Assembly (NCBI GenBank): GCA_015680685.1
Contig: MNCI01006084.1
Location: 433,842-497,841 of the forward strand
Source of the DNA: Gnetum montanum
Taxonomy: Eukaryota > Streptophyta > Gnetopsida > Gnetales > Gnetaceae
Reading direction: 5' to 3'
DNA: 64,000 bases
Shown here one piece after another: positions 44,030 to 56,950 of the stretch (its first letter is position 1; every line of letters starts with the position of its first letter). The translations under genes were made by a program, and so were the position numbers. The notes beneath the pieces are model-generated. The model was given only the letters and a program-made list of their open reading frames with translations, was not told the DNA's origin and did no database searches.

Positions 44030-46162
44030 ACAAATGACCTAGAGCTAGAAGGGAGTAGCAAAAATAAGCCTAAGAATAGGCAATAATACCTCATGCAATG
44101 GGACCTCTTTAGGAGGAGCCTAAAGTGGAATCTATTTGATAGATTCTTGAGGAAGTGGTTGTTACTAAACAATCCCATTGAGATGAGGTGCTAGGACTAG
44201 TGCCAAGACTTGAGGTCACACTAACTCAAGCTTGTCTTGACCAGATCATGCCTCATGACATCCAACATTTAATTCTTTAAGAATTGAACTTTGGACCATT
44301 CTTAGAACATGCTCCACCAAAAGTCAAGATGTAGTTGCAAAAATTTTCCATGTGGCGAATCATCACTTCCAGTGGGGAATGGTACATGGAAGAGACATAT
44401 CTCTTCTAGAATAGTAGGTAGGTGGGAACCACCATGAAGATCAAGGACATTAATGTGTTCTAATTTGTGGAGGCCATTGCATAGGCCCTTGGGTTGTAGG
44501 ATATTACAAAAAATTTGGTATAGATCTCTAGATAGTTAGACTTGAAGACAAAGAAGGAGTGGACCCAATGATGCTATGAAGTGAACTACAAGGAGTATAG
44601 TGTACTCACCCTAGCGGAGCATGTATATTTCAAGATAGTGGCCTATCACCTCAATCTGATGGTGAGACCCAGTAAGATGACTACCATCTCCACCCATGTG
44701 TATGCTACTCTGGGTGGAAATTTCCCTATGAACCTTTCATAGTTGATCTATCTAGACATAGAGAAGCAATTTAAGGAAAACAAACATGGAAGAGAGGCCT
44801 TGCCTTTTCCTTGCCTCATTAGAAAACTATGTAAAAGGAAAAAAATAGTTTGCTACACCAACTATACACTCTAGCATGCTCCTTCTACCTCTTGGGTAGG
44901 AATGATGAAGGATAAGATCCCTACCACAATCAAATAAGAGGAGTAGCAATCACCACCTTCACCACCCACTCACGAAATAATTTTAGAGTCCCACAGTACC
45001 CTTGAATGAATGCATGAGATTTGGAAACAACTCTTGTGTGAACAAGAGTAGTGAGCAGGAACGAGGGGTGGTGATCCATCTATGTATCACCCAGTGATGA
45101 GTCATCTAATGAAATGGCTTGAACCATTAGCTATATGGAGGGATGTGTAATAATATTTTCAACCCAAAGAAATTAGCTACACACGAGATCAAATCCTAAC
45201 ACCTAAGAGGAAATGGTCTCTCTCTCACAACAGCAATAATTCCTAGACATTTCTAGGAATGCTACTACTTTCTCAATGTGTTTGGAGGAGGGTAAGGAGG
45301 CAATTGTCTTAGTGATGCAACACCATGGGTAGAAGATAGTAGTAGAGATGGTTGTTGATGAAACTGTCGAGGCATTAAATGCACCTACAGCATTTGTACC
45401 AGATGTTTCTACACTCAAAGATGTGTATATGTCCATAGGAATAGTTAATGGTAAATTTAGTGTAGCCCAGCATGAAGAATTACTGGACCAACTAGTGGAA
45501 ATTGGGCAACCAATTCTAGATGTCTTTAACCTTTTGGATACAATCACTATGACCCAGGTGGAACTATTGGAAGTAAGGAGCAAATGCATTATCATGAAAG
45601 GGCAACTTGAAATAGCCCAGGCTCAAAAAAATGCTTGGCTATAGAGGTTGTTGAATTAAGAACTCATCTTGCAAAACCTGCACTTCTTAGACCTATACTG
45701 ATCCATGTTGAAGCTTTTCAACAACTTCAAGAAAAGCTTAAGAAGGCTAAGGATGCAAAGGAGACAATAATTTTTTATTAGTCCTTGGCCGATGTCACCA
45801 TGCATAATATCCAAAAGGCCTTGAATTAGACTCACTAGGAGAATGTCACCTTGACAATAGAAAATCACTGCCTATAGAATGTTAATGTGCAAAAGCAACA
45901 AATGCAATATTTCATCCATCAATAGCAAGAGTAGGTAGCTAGAGTAAACACTAAACTGAGAAGACTGGCAACTGAAAATAGAAATCTCTCCATGAAGGAA
46001 GTCTAAGCCCTTTGCCAGAAATGTGCAATAGAGGCAGCCACTTGAAAAAATTACACTCTCAAATTTAAGAGAGTTAGAAATCACTACAGAGATTAGGTTG
46101 GTCTACAAAAAGAAATCAATGAAAAACATACTCAAATGGTGAAGGCAAAAGTTAATGAGGCC
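44030..46162 (+). pseudogene. Element E ORF3, 3'-truncated
   Basis: Strongly decayed copy. The N-terminal domain is readable in pieces over frames: LNLMVRPSKMTTISTH (about 44650), LPFPCLIRKLCKR (about 44803), TSWVGMMKDKIPTT. A longer open part (45348-45644) starts VVDETVEALNAPTAF and contains SVAQHEELLDQLVEIGQPIL, an amphipathic segment, then coiled-coil pieces (LQEKLKKAKDAKETI). It is cut at about 46162 before the conserved C-terminal motif. Confidence 0.65.
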
Positions 46163-46544
46163 CTCCAGCAACTCATTAAGAAATTTTTGTGGGCTAGTCA
46201 TGATGAAAAGAAAGTTTTTTTGAGGCTTTCTTGGTATTTTTGTACTAGACCAAATAAGAAAGGAGGATTTGATCTTCTTAACACTTATCATCAAATTCTA
46301 GTTTTGGCTACCAAATTAGGTTATTAACTCTTTTGTTCATAGTAGTGTTTAAAGTATTATTTTTTCAAGAGACATAAGTTTTTCTTAGAAAAGAACTTCT
46401 TTGGTGAGGCACCTCTATTCATAATTGGCTTTTATATCTTATTCTTTTATCACAAGGTTCTTTTTTCATTAAGAAAATTTTGAAATCTTGGCAACATATT
46501 AGGAAGTTTTGAAATTTTGACAAAATCATAATTCCTTTCAATGC
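46163..46544 (+). pseudogene. LINE ORF2 C-terminal fragment
   Basis: LIKKFLWASHDEKK, LSWYFCTRPNKKGGFDLLNT and LVLATKLGY match the region after RT in plant non-LTR elements (LI.NFLW....K.....W...C.PK..GGLG...L...N.ALL.K). It lies between truncated ORF3 of E and the LTR of F, which interrupts it. A stop and frame changes follow. Confidence 0.7.
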
Positions 46545-47401
46545 TAATGAGCAACAAGTAGTCCCTACGCTTAACTATGTGAATCACAAGCGTTCACTAG
46601 TGATTCAGTCAAATTTTATGGACTTTAGCTCTTCAAATGCCAGTAGTAAAGATAGTGACCTATGGACATGATCATTGTCTTCTTAGCTTCACTTGTATAG
46701 GTGCAAGTGTATGGTTAAGTAAGAGCCAAGACACATGATTTGTATTAATTTTTATATTTTATTCTAATTATCCTAAGTATGAAATAAAGTAATTAATTGG
46801 GAACTAATCTAAATAACTATCTAATTCCTTAGTCTATTTCCTAACATAAGTATCCAGGCCCATCTTCCATACACATCTTGAACTCATTATGACATTACTA
46901 GGTTACCAAGTGTAAGGCTACTAGGTGTACCAAGTGATAACACTACTAGAATTACCAAGCGTTGACAGTATGTTCAAGGCAGTTATACTTATATGTATTG
47001 ATTAAGTGTATTAATTAATTAATTATTTGAGAACATGAATTCAAAGTACATGAATAATAAAGTGCATGAAAGTAAACATTAAGCTATTCCAAGTGCTACA
47101 AGGTATTTCAAGAATCTCATATTTATTGCCAACATACCAAAGTGTTTAGGTATATCGATGTTAGAATAAGGATCTATACAATCCTTGAATTCTTACTATA
47201 GGTACTTATAAAATATTCTAATTGTTATGGAAAGAAACTACAAGAACTTTGTTATGATACTAACTCAATGGTGCCATAAATGCGATGGGTACACACATTT
47301 ATAGAGGTAAAGACAGATGCTATGTTGATGCATATGCGTTGATGCATCAACTCATGCATCAATGGGAATGCATCAACACAGCCCAAATTTGTGATTCATC
47401 A
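46545..47401 (-). repeat. Element F 3' LTR, 857 bp
   Basis: Plus strand starts TAATGAGCAAC (expected TGATGAGC) and ends GTGATTCATCA. U5 matches B. U3 (47320-47400) has GATGCATC and related words. TATA-like CTATAAATG on the minus strand at about 47306-47296. Confidence 0.85.
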
Positions 47402-47436
47402 TACCCCCATGACTAAGTAAAAACTCATCCTTAAGT
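47402..47436 (-). other. Element F polypurine tract
   Basis: Minus strand CTTAAGGATGAGTTTTTACT then AGTCATGGGGGTA next to the LTR, nearly identical to B. Confidence 0.8.
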
Positions 47437-47739
47437 AAACAAAAGTAGGATCGAGCTTCTTACAAAATTGAAAAGGTATGAAACTACTAACTAATTGACT
47501 CACTAACTACTCTAAGTTCTTGATTGTGTGTATTTACAATGATTACAAAAATGTATGTTCAAAAAAATAAAATTAAACATCCTTGCAAAACTAGATAGCT
47601 GGAAATCCCCTGATGACCAAAGATGAAAAGAAGATCACATAGTGCTAGAAGGTGAAGGCTCCTGGGATGCTGAAGAATCTTCTCCAACCTCCAATGCCCA
47701 TGGTGGTGGTGGTTAAGGCTGAGGTGGTTGTTGTGGCTA

Positions 47740-50480
47740 CCCTACTATAGCTACTACTTCTGGCAAAAGGTGAAAGGCATCCAATAGTGCCTTCATCTTC
47801 TCCTCCTTGCTCTATGGGTCATACATAGTTCATGCAACATCACCAATATGGGTTGGTATGGGGATGTCCCACAGATAGGGCATTGTAAGGAATGACTCCT
47901 TAACATTAACAAACTAGGCTATGAATTATTTTCATTTGATATTGAACATCTTGACAAGGTTTTGTAGTTTCTAGTAGTTGTTCACCCTTTTGGCCAAGTT
48001 CTCAGCAACCAATCACTGGTTTGTAAATTGGCTCCTAATAACTTCAAGCTCCACATTTTTTGTTTTCAACTTTTGCTTTATGTCCTTATGGTGCTTGAAC
48101 TTGGCCCCATAAAGGAGGTACAAGCTAGCCACTTATTTTTCCAACTCTAACAATGGCCTTCCTATTATTAGCATTAAAACATTTTCATAACAAAGGTAGG
48201 AAAGTTCCATGTACTCCATCATCTCTTTAATATGCAACTTCTTCAAGCAAATTTCAACTTTATTTTAGGCATTCAATCCATCAAAGATTGGTTGCCATAC
48301 ATTGCCTCTTTATTGGAGTAGCTAGAGAGCCTCGTTCATTTTTTCCATACATTACCTCTTTGTTGGAGTTGTTGGAGCCCAACCTAGTCCTTGTAATTAT
48401 TCTTGATACATTTTAATTTCAAAGCCTTGTTCTTCTAGGTTACTACCTTGATTGTTGTTTTTTGGTGAAGGGACCAAACTTTCTCCATTGATAGATTTTC
48501 ATTTTCAGCTATCAACCTCCTCAAATCCATGTTTGCCTTAGCAACCTACTCCTATTATTGTTGCACAAATTCCATCATTTGATCCTTTTGAATCTCAAAA
48601 TTTGACAAATGATGAATGTTCTTGGTCAAAGCTAGATTTTCCTTACAGACTTATGATAAGTCCATATTGGTGTTGAAGGTCATGGCCTCTGATAAGGATG
48701 CATCGAAGAACACTACCTCGTTTGCATTCTCAACCTCTTTAAATTTGTTCTAAAGCTATAAGAAAGCTTCATCTCTTGTCACTACTTAGTTAAGAATGAT
48801 GAGATTAGCTACGTAGGCTCTTAGTTTCACAACTTTAGCAACCAATTGTTGGTTTTCAGTTGTGGCTACCTCAAGTTGGGCATTTACAATGAGGAGCTTT
48901 CCCTTAGCCTCTAGCAGCTCTAACTGGAATACAGTGATGTTTTTTAGGAGATTGAAGATCTTTGGATGTGGTTATCTGATTCCCACTAATCAGTCCAACA
49001 CCTACTCCTGTTGGATTACACTTAGCCCCCACTACTTACTCCTACAGACACCTTCATGTCTTTAACTATAGCAATGTTTGGCACAGTGGTAGTAGGAGCA
49101 TTCGAGGCCTCTGTTACATGATTAGCCACCACCTTCACTATTGTTTCCTATCCATGGTGCTACATTACTAGAATAGTTGCCCCTGCACCCTCCTCCAAGC
49201 ACGCTAAGAAAGTGACAACATTACCAAAGATATCTAGGAATTGTTGCTATCTAGGGATGGATACTATTACCTCTCAAGAACTTGAATTTGATCTTGTAAG
49301 CACCTGCATTCATTGTGAAAAAAATAGTGATGTAGTCTCCTCTAGCTAGCTTATTATTTAGGTTACTTCATTAAGATGGCTCAAAGCTTGTTGTTAGATT
49401 GAAGGTTTTCCATTACTTGGAACCTCCTATTGCTGCTACAGGAGTTGCTTATGAAGCTTCTTCATATGCTCAATTATAACATGAGCCTGTGAAATTATTT
49501 CTTGAGTAGGTGGTGGTGGTGATGCTTGCTCCTCTTCTTGCAATTTTGTGGGCACTTTATCTTTCATCATCTCCTACTAGGATGTGACAACAGCATGACG
49601 AAGCACATTGTTGGCATAATGGGCTATCCCTTTCCTTCTACACAATTTTCTAATGAGGCAAGGGAGGATGAGTGTCTTCCTCCCAAGCTCATTCTCTTTA
49701 AATCTCTTCTCAATCTCTAGAAAGAGGAACTATGGGAGATTTATTAGAAATTTTCTTCTTATATTTTCACATGCACGAGCAAAGAAGGTGGTGATCTTTC
49801 TTAGCCTCACCATTAGGTTTAGGTGGTAGGCCGCAATCTTTAAGTGAGCCCTCTCTACCTTAGTGAGTGCACCATACTCCTTACAGTCCACTCTATAGCA
49901 TGATACACTCCTTCTTGATGTCTAGGTCTACCTATGTTGAAATCTGAACCAAAGTTTCCCCACTCAATCAACCTGAGGACCTCTAACATGGCCTTGATCA
50001 AATAGGACACATTGATGTCCTTGATCCTGACTGTGGCATATGCTTGCCTATCATTCTAGAAAAGGTACATCTCTCCCATGTACCACTCCCCACTAGAAGT
50101 GAGGATAGGCCTCATGGAAAAGGCTTGCAATTGTCTTTTCACCTCTTTTGATACTCAGTCCAAGAAGGAACCAAAGTTAAGTTCCTAGAGAATCATACTT
50201 TAGGCCTTCTTACAACAAATCTATCTTAAGCAAGCCATGGTTAAGGTGACCTCCAAGTTTGGTCCAGGCCTTGGCACCTTGTCTCACTTAGATTGGCCTA
50301 TTTTTGCTGTGGAAATCTAACAGATAGATTCCACTAAATTTTCCTCTTGAAGAGGTCCTGCTGCATGTGTCTTTGCTTCTCCCTCCTGGGGCTATTGTGG
50401 CTACTAGCCCCTTCCCCCTCATGGCCACTTCTCCCATGCTCTGGATGACTCTCCTCCTAGTATTCTTTTTTGCATCATAT
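47740..50480 (-). pseudogene. Element F ORF3
   Basis: ATG near 50480 (MQKRILGGESSRAWEKWP). The N-terminal domain at about 50160-49560 is readable in pieces, including LPRQILP-type and RK.C.R sequence around 49650 and KDKVPTKLQEEEQ near 49570. A coiled-coil region runs over 49200-47940. The end shows LTMPYLWDIPIPTHIGDVA and YDP*SKEEKMKALLDAFHL (about 47890-47770), the same C-terminal motif as in A and B. Numerous stops and frameshifts. Confidence 0.65.
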
Positions 50481-50757
50481 ATGATCACAAACATAGCCAA
50501 GGATTAGCATTTTATGTACAACTTATAACACTTTGATACCTTATCCCCTTTAGCTAGTTGCACTTGGGCTAAGTTGTGATCATGGAAGATTGATTATTTT
50601 AGTATTATTTTATTGTAATGACTACTAGAGTTTGTTGGTAAGGTTTAACTTAGATAAATTTGGATATTTAATATTATTTTATTAATTAAACCATGTGGGA
50701 GTTAGAAAAATTTTGAAAATTTTTCTATCAGAAACCATTGGTTTGTGCCCCCGCCAA

Positions 50758-50762
50758 CATAA
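50758..50762 (-). other. Internal purine tract upstream of ORF3 (element F)
   Basis: Minus strand GTTGGCGGGGGCACAAACC corresponds to TCATGGGGGCCACAAACC of E (43699). The surrounding 80 bp (TTTCTGATAGAAAA, TTTTTCTAACTCCC) are also alike, so this leader is conserved. Confidence 0.45.
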
Positions 50763-50914
50763 AACTCATCTTTAGTAGTTGCAAGCATGAAGAACAAGGA
50801 GATTTGGATAAGCAGTTAGAAAATTATGAGCTCTGGAAGGTTCTAGGCTCTGAAAACAACAAAAATTCTCTTGGCGTTTAAAGGAAAATGTGAAAAAGTG
50901 CAAAGTGTCAATGC

Positions 50915-50954
50915 ATATTTATAGTATTTTTGTGTTGTGTCAGTAGGGATGCAT
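50915..50954 (-). promoter_or_regulatory. Internal promoter-like module of element F
   Basis: GATGCATC (50954-50947), TGACACAACAC, then TATAAATA (50922-50915) and TGCATTGACAC. The palindrome GATGCATC also occurs in this element's own LTR at 47341-47348. Confidence 0.5.
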
Positions 50955-50999
50955 CAAGCTACGTTAATGTAGACGAAAACAAAAAATTTTCACATTTAA

Positions 51000-52324
51000 A
51001 AACTAAATAAAAATAAATAGTTTTTAGATAAATTTGGAGTCTAGATGAAGCTAGAAAAAACTAGAATAATGATGAATGCTTGAAGAGGGCTTGGAAATGT
51101 GTGTCAAATGAAGATTTCATAGGAGATTGATTTGCTAAGGAATGCAAAAACTAGATGTATTACAATGGAAAACATAAGGTTTGAAAGAAAAATGGCTAAG
51201 TGAGAAGGATTTTAGCCATCCCAACCAAGGAGTATGAAAGTGGGTCCTTTTCATAGCAAACTCATGCCCTTAATGCCCTTGCATGCCTTCAAACCAAGGA
51301 GTTCGTGGATCCCAAGGATGATTAATGGTTGTGAATCATTAAAAATTGAATGACCAAAGAAATCATCATAGAATTTTGACCATTTATCAAATGAGCCCAT
51401 CGATATTGTCAGTGAGGTGGTATATGGAAATAATTGGTGGATAAGAGAGCAAGTATGGAATGGAGTCCTGCATGTTGGTCACATGAAGTCCCTTGTGAAA
51501 GATGTGATTAATATGACCTAAGAATTTCCTTCCTTATTCCAAATCAATACCATCCACTTTAAGTGACTTTGCATTAAAACATTACACCATTCCACCCCCA
51601 AGGTATAAGAACATCCCCACAAACCACTCACCATTCCAAAGAAAGAAGAAAAGAGAAGCAGAAAGTGAAAAGAGTCTTAGTTAGAGGGGTGCTTGTAGGC
51701 ATGGATAAAATGTCTTTCCAACCTCATAACCAGTGCTTGTATTCCATTATTGCATCTAATGGATGTGCTTTGAATTTCCATTATTATTTTTTCAAATGGG
51801 AACCACATCATGCAAAGACATTGCTTCTTGTTTATTGGTCAATAGAGGAATGGTGAGAAATCCATGAGAATACTCATGTAACCTTAGAAGAAAGGCAAGT
51901 ACAAAAGTGAAAAATCCCCTTGAAGCCACACCCTTATTCATCCACTTAATTCATTTCAAGTTTGAAAATCACCAAGATCACCAATTCATTATAAGTTATT
52001 ATTAAGAAGGGACCTCATATTTCCAAAATAAGGAAACACCATAGAGTTGTGTGGAGTCATGAAAGACATGGACTCACTACCTGTTATCATGAAAAGAATC
52101 AATGTTCCATTGGTAAACTTCAAAATTCTAAAATAAAATCCAATAATTTACAATCAATAATTAATGAAGTTTCCAACCACCATCAAGTAGCATTTGTAGT
52201 TGGTACCAAAGTTCTAATGGCAATAAATAAAAATAAAGAAACATAAGACAAATTCAAATAAAGCAAAATATAGAAAAAATTGTAAAATACTCAAGAAAAT
52301 AGAAAACATACTAAAGGTGGTATA
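51000..52324 (-). other. Element F spacer
   Basis: Non-coding. Contains GATGTGCTTTGAATTTCC at about 51763 and the conserved block at 51797-51819. It parallels the B spacer as far as GACATGGACTCACTRC (52066, and 14103 in B). It stops at the LTR of G. Confidence 0.6.
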
Positions 52325-53015
52325 TGACAAGCTAGGAAAAATTTGGTGTTGGATACCTTTAAAATTTATCTTTCCTTTGTCTTAGAGATTATCACCTCAT
52401 TTGTGATTGACTTGCAAGTCATATCCCATGGAGGAATAGTTTAGAATCAAAAGATCATCAAGATATAAAACAATGATTGGATATAGATTTAATTGAGAAC
52501 ACCACACTTACAGTTATCACCCATAAGTAAAATCAACAATATTTCATCTTAACTTCTAACAATAAGTTCAAAGATGAATACAATCAATTAAACCAAATTG
52601 AATTTAAATAAACTTATCAAAAATAAGGAAGATTACAAAAGAAACATCACCTAATTTGTGACTCTATTCTATTGTCTCCACAGTGCAACAATTTCACAAC
52701 TTTGAAACATTTTTGGTTATTAATTACCACAAAGCATCAACACTTCACAATTTTGTGCAAAAAAAAAATTCAAATCTAGTGTGGTTCTCCTAATAGAATC
52801 CTCTCTATGCCTCCCATAAAACCAAAAAAAAAGTACACCCCCCATAAAAATTTTGAATGCATTATTTATACCCAACAAGGTAAAAAATAAACCTTTAAAT
52901 AATAGGTTGGATATTAGAGAACTCGATGCTAATCTGTTAATATTAGCGTAAATTCCAAGTTGGGCATCCTTATGTTTTAAATTAACATAAATCTATGAAA
53001 GTGGTGGAAGAGGCA
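52325..53015 (-). repeat. Element G left (3') LTR
   Basis: Plus strand TGACAAGCTAGGAAAAATTT to GGAAGAGGCA. It aligns with 57214-57939 over AATTTGGTGTTGGATAC, GAGATTRTCACCTCRTTTGTG, CATAAGTAAAAT, TGAATGC.TTATTTATAC and ATGTTTTAAATTAA. Several A-rich indels. Confidence 0.82.
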
Positions 53016-53451
53016 GGTCATTTCCTCTGAAGATGAGGCAGTTGCTCCAATTTGCATCAAAGTTAGTGAAGGTGACGTTGGCTTGGTAGCATAGCAAACC
53101 AATAATAGTGGCAGTAGATTCATGCACGAGTTGTTGTGGGTGGAGAGACAAGATAGCTTTGCTGCATTGGAGCTATAGACCATACTATCATTGACTAGCA
53201 ACTAGTACCCATAACAAGGCAAGAACCAAGATAGGGCCTATGGTGGAAGGTGCACAAATTCTAGAAACTATGACCATGACCTTCCAAATCCTTTCTTTCT
53301 CTACACTACTTTTCCAATCCAAACAATCTCATCACACAACACTCGATGCCATCATGCAAAAACCACATATCCTAGGCTGAGTATTCATGGACTCATCCTA
53401 GGCACAAATGGCCACCTCCTTGGTTCCTAGTAGCTCCATCTTCATAAAACC

Positions 53452-53730
53452 ATGGAAAGAAGATACAAAGGCAGCAACAGAAGAGGCTTTCAACTGTTAT
53501 TAATGGCAGTAGTTGCAGTAGCATCAATGGTGGTGTATCTTTGTAATGCCAAATGCAGTTACCTAGCAATATTCAATTTTTGTGACTCTACCTCTAACAC
53601 AAGCACCATTCACTTTGTGTTTCCAAATCACATGTTAGCATAGCATCCTCCCCATGGCCAGACTTACTTTGGCAAGCCCATAAATTGTTACAGTTACGGC
53701 CATCTCTTCGTAATTGTTTGTGTAGCCTCA
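53452..53730 (+). pseudogene. Captured GDSL esterase/lipase first-exon fragment
   Basis: Frame from 53452 has a hydrophobic stretch (LLLMAVVAVASMVVYLCNA) like a signal peptide, then KCSYLAIFNFCDSTSNTSTI and, after a TAG, HPPHGQTYFGKPINCYSYGH. These match block I and the following PYGQTFFGKPSGRxSDGRL segment of plant GDSL lipases. The nucleophile motif F-G-D-S is F-C-D-S, and the SDGR site is SYGH, so it is dead. Antisense to element G. No other GDSL blocks follow. Confidence 0.72.
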
Positions 53731-53931
53731 TTCTAATTCATTAAGGACTGGCCTCAAATGGCATCCTAATTCCTTGCAGATGATGCTTCATTAGATGAGT
53801 TGAAGGTAGTGAAGTAATGATCCTCAAAGTCTTCCAACATCAAATATATCAAAGACTTTACTTTCTTCTTCCCACATGACATGGACCTATAATACAAGAA
53901 CACCAAGTGTGGCTTCTAGAATCCTCGCTAT

Positions 53932-54160
53932 CATAACCACATCCACAATCTAATTGTGCTATTGAATATGTATGTTAGATGCTAGAGTTTGTAGGAGGTG
54001 CAAAATGTGTTTGATGAAATGCCTAAACCAAACCCCATTTCATGAACAATCATGATTGTTGCCTACTCCCTACATGGATTCTTCGGTGAAGCTCTACGAT
54101 TGTTCAAGGAAATGTTGCTTCATGGATTTCCACTAGATCACTACACCACGTTAGATTCCC
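53932..54160 (+). pseudogene. Captured pentatricopeptide-repeat (PPR) gene fragment
   Basis: Reads HNHIHNLIVLLNMYVRC, a stop, VQNVFDEMPKPNPIS, a stop, IMIVAYSLHGFFGEALRLF and KEMLLHGFPLDHYT. This is about two PLS-type PPR motifs (N.L..MY.KCG...A..VFDEMP..N..SW..MI..Y...G...EAL.LF.EM). Plus strand, 200 bp from the GDSL piece and in the same orientation. Such genes act in organelle RNA processing; this fragment has no function. Confidence 0.72.
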
Positions 54161-54165
54161 AGAAC

Positions 54166-54740
54166 CCATAAATTGAAAACCCAGCTAATTTTATCTCTTT
54201 TACTAAGATACCTCCAATGCTACGTGTCTTCAAATAGACCTTAGAAGCTCAATCTTTGGTAATCCAATACAAAAATCCTAGATGGATGGATTATACAAAT
54301 GAGGCTACTTAATGTTGTAAATTAGCCAGTAGCAAGTGGTGGTTGTAGGTTTGAATCCTAGGTATCCTAGTATACAAGGCTTGGGAAGTCCTCTCCATAA
54401 CTACATTCATCTCCAACTTGAACTTGAACTTCATCTTCAACATGGTACAGAAGGGAACCACCCTAATGTTGTAGAATGGATTGCAAGCTACTAGACTAAG
54501 TTCGGAAATTTCCAACAACATTGAGCCCAACATGGTAACCATCTATGAACCTTGCATACATGTAAATCAAGACAAGAGTGGCATGCCCTAATTCTAATAT
54601 AATGTTTATATACTTTATTTTATATATAATGCCTATATAATATAAANAAGATGTTTATTTTAAAAAAAATGGAACCAATTTTGGGTTTAACAGTATAAAA
54701 TAAAAAAGTTAAAAACCGAGGAGCCACTTTGTAGAAGCTC
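54166..54740. other. Uncharacterised interior of element G, with an N
   Basis: No gene recognised. AT-rich near 54595-54670 with a single N at 54647. From about 54690 the sequence resembles the T-rich post-pol region of B on the minus strand. Confidence 0.45.
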
Positions 54741-54744
54741 AACA

Positions 54745-56950
54745 TGAATGGCCATCTTTCCCATGACTAAGTTGAAATGGGAAGATCCAAAAGATCAAGC
54801 ATGCTTGGCCATCAGTTGAGGCATTAGTCCCATTGGTGGCTTGTTATTCATGGAAAGGTTTTGGTTACTGGGTGTTGACTAATAATCTTTTATTTTCACT
54901 ATCAAGGTGGGAGATCATCATGACCCTAGATGCAAAGGTTTCATAGATAATGTAAGGGTCCTCCCATAACATTTGAAATTTTTTTCATTGAGGTACATGC
55001 ATGGGATTCTAGTAAAGCATCTTATCTCTTAGTTGAAACTTTACTTTCCTAATCCAAAGGTCATGGCATTGTTTACTATGTGCCTTGTGCACTTCGTTTG
55101 ATGACAAGGCTACTAATCGATTCTCATCTAGCATGTTGAGGTTCAGTAAGCTTTCTTTTTGTGCTAGACTTAGGTCCAAGTCAAGGTCAGATACGATTGA
55201 AAGTGTATAGAGTTTTACTTGGATGGGAAGTATTAGGCGTTTTATGTACAATAACTCATAGGGAGAGTATCCAATAGGAAGTTTCCATGTTAAATGATAA
55301 GCCCAAAGGGCATCATTGAGTTTACTACTCCAATCCTTCCTATATTTACTAATCATGCAAGTTAGTATTTTGGTTATTTCCCCATTGGTAACTTCATCTT
55401 GATCATTGGCTTGCAAGTGTTATGGAGTTATTAATTTATGTTCAACCCCCAAGCATTACATGAGCTTGGGAAAAGTTGTGCCCATAAAATGTGTTCCATT
55501 ATCAAAAATCAATGCACATGGCATACCAAACCTATTTACAACATTTTTTTATACAAACCAAGTTGACGTAGATGATGAACACTCAATGATGGTTGCATCT
55601 TTAGCCCATTTTATGCAATAGTCCATAGCCACAATAATGTAGGCCTTTCTATTAGACATAGGGGTGATGGGCCCAATGAAATTGATTCCTCATAGATTGA
55701 AAGGCTCTAGTGATGTGATCAACTATTGAGATCCTTTCATCTGAGTGGTCATTCCTTCATCACATTGGCATCTATTGTAGAAGTAGAAGAAGTCATGGGC
55801 ATCCCTGTAAATTATGAGCCAATAATATCCAACCATGAGGATCTTAATGATCATTCACCTCCTAACATAATGGCCCCCACAAAGGCCTTCATGAGCATCT
55901 TGGAGAACTCAAAGTTGGTCAGCATTAGGTACACACCATTATACCAATCCATCTATGCAAACCTTGTAGAGGTTGCCATTGATGTCCATGAAATGTTTGG
56001 CCTGGTGAAGAAATTGTTGTTTCTTCTTGCGGTCCCACTCCTGTGGCATCTCCTATATGAGAAAATAGAAGAGGATGTTACCATACTAATTTATGTCTTT
56101 GGGATCCTATTCATTAATAGCATTGGCAAAGAGGAGTCCATTAGGAATTTGATCTAACAATGGGCTCTCCTCCTTCTTACTATCCCATTGTAACTGAGAC
56201 AAGTGGTTAGTAACCATATTCTTAATCCTCTTTCAGTCCATCATTGTGAGATTAAACTCTTAAAGGATCACTAGCCACTGTATGACATGGAGACTCATCA
56301 TTGGCTTATTCATATGAAATCAAATAGCATTGTGGTCAGTGTGCACAAAAACTTTATATCTAAACACATAGTTCTTGAATTTCTTCAATGCATACACCAT
56401 TGCCATAAGCTCCTTTTTGGTGCTAATATAGTTAAGTTGTGCACCCACAATGCTCTTGCTTATAAAGTGGATGTAGTATGGACGTTTCTGATCATCCATC
56501 TATGTAAGCATAGCTCCCAAGGCATAGTTTAATGCATCCATCATGATATGGAATGGTCTAGACCAATTTGGTGCTTGTAGAATGGGAGTTTCTACAAGCC
56601 TCTACTTGAGGTGCTAGAATGCATGCTCAAATTTCTTGAATGGTGCATCTTTCTTTGTTAGCTCCACCAACGGCTTGGTGATCTTTGAGAAGTTCTTGAT
56701 GAAGTGCCTATAGTAACTAGTGTGTCCAAGGAATGACCTCACATCTTTGATAGCTTCTATTTTTTTTGTTTGGTTATTCCTTAGATTATCCTTACTTTTT
56801 CTGGATCTACCTTGATTTCTTATGTTAAAATTCAGTACCCTAAGACAATGTCCTCTTGGACCATCAGATAGCTCTTTTGCTAATTGAACCTCAAGTTGGT
56901 TTCTACACATTGTTGAAGCACTTGGTTAAGGCAGTCCAAGGCTTACTCAA
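54745..56950 (-). pseudogene. Element G pol: RT end, RNase H, integrase
   Basis: Begins at about 56950 within the RT palm/thumb (KPWTALTKCFNNV, corresponding to LDSLEQVLKRCV of B). DVRSFLGHTSYYRHFIKNF and SKITKPLVELTKKDAPF (56750-56620) are the thumb. RNase H: about 56540-56270. Integrase: about 55980-54990, with SKYRKDWSSKLNDALWAYHL, IGYSPYELLYIKRL, LDENRLVALSSNEVHKAH and KVKFQLRDKMLY. The catalytic Glu context reads NDQDEVTNGEI, so Glu is kept. Ends near 54760 in a degenerate SWERWP equivalent of GGDGH. Very close to B and E. Confidence 0.82.

Larger units (their letters stand above)
37776..46162 (+). mobile_element. Element E: Ty3/gypsy element without LTRs
   Basis: From the middle of gag through protease, RT, RNase H, integrase, T-rich array, spacer, internal promoter-like module and most of ORF3. 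The 5' end is cut by the LTR fragment at 37775, the 3' end by LINE sequence at 46163. Domain order equals that of B. Heavily mutated. Confidence 0.82.
46545..52324 (-). mobile_element. Element F: 3' half of a Ty3/gypsy element
   Basis: From left to right: 3' LTR, polypurine tract, ORF3, internal promoter-like module, spacer with conserved block. At 52324 it is interrupted by the LTR of G. Its own pol, gag and 5' LTR are not identified with certainty. The pol piece at 54745-56950 has the right orientation and could belong to F if G is composite. Confidence 0.75.

Noticed and set aside
53130-53440. Additional captured gene upstream of the GDSL piece
   Set aside because: No reading in any frame gave a family motif; left unassigned.
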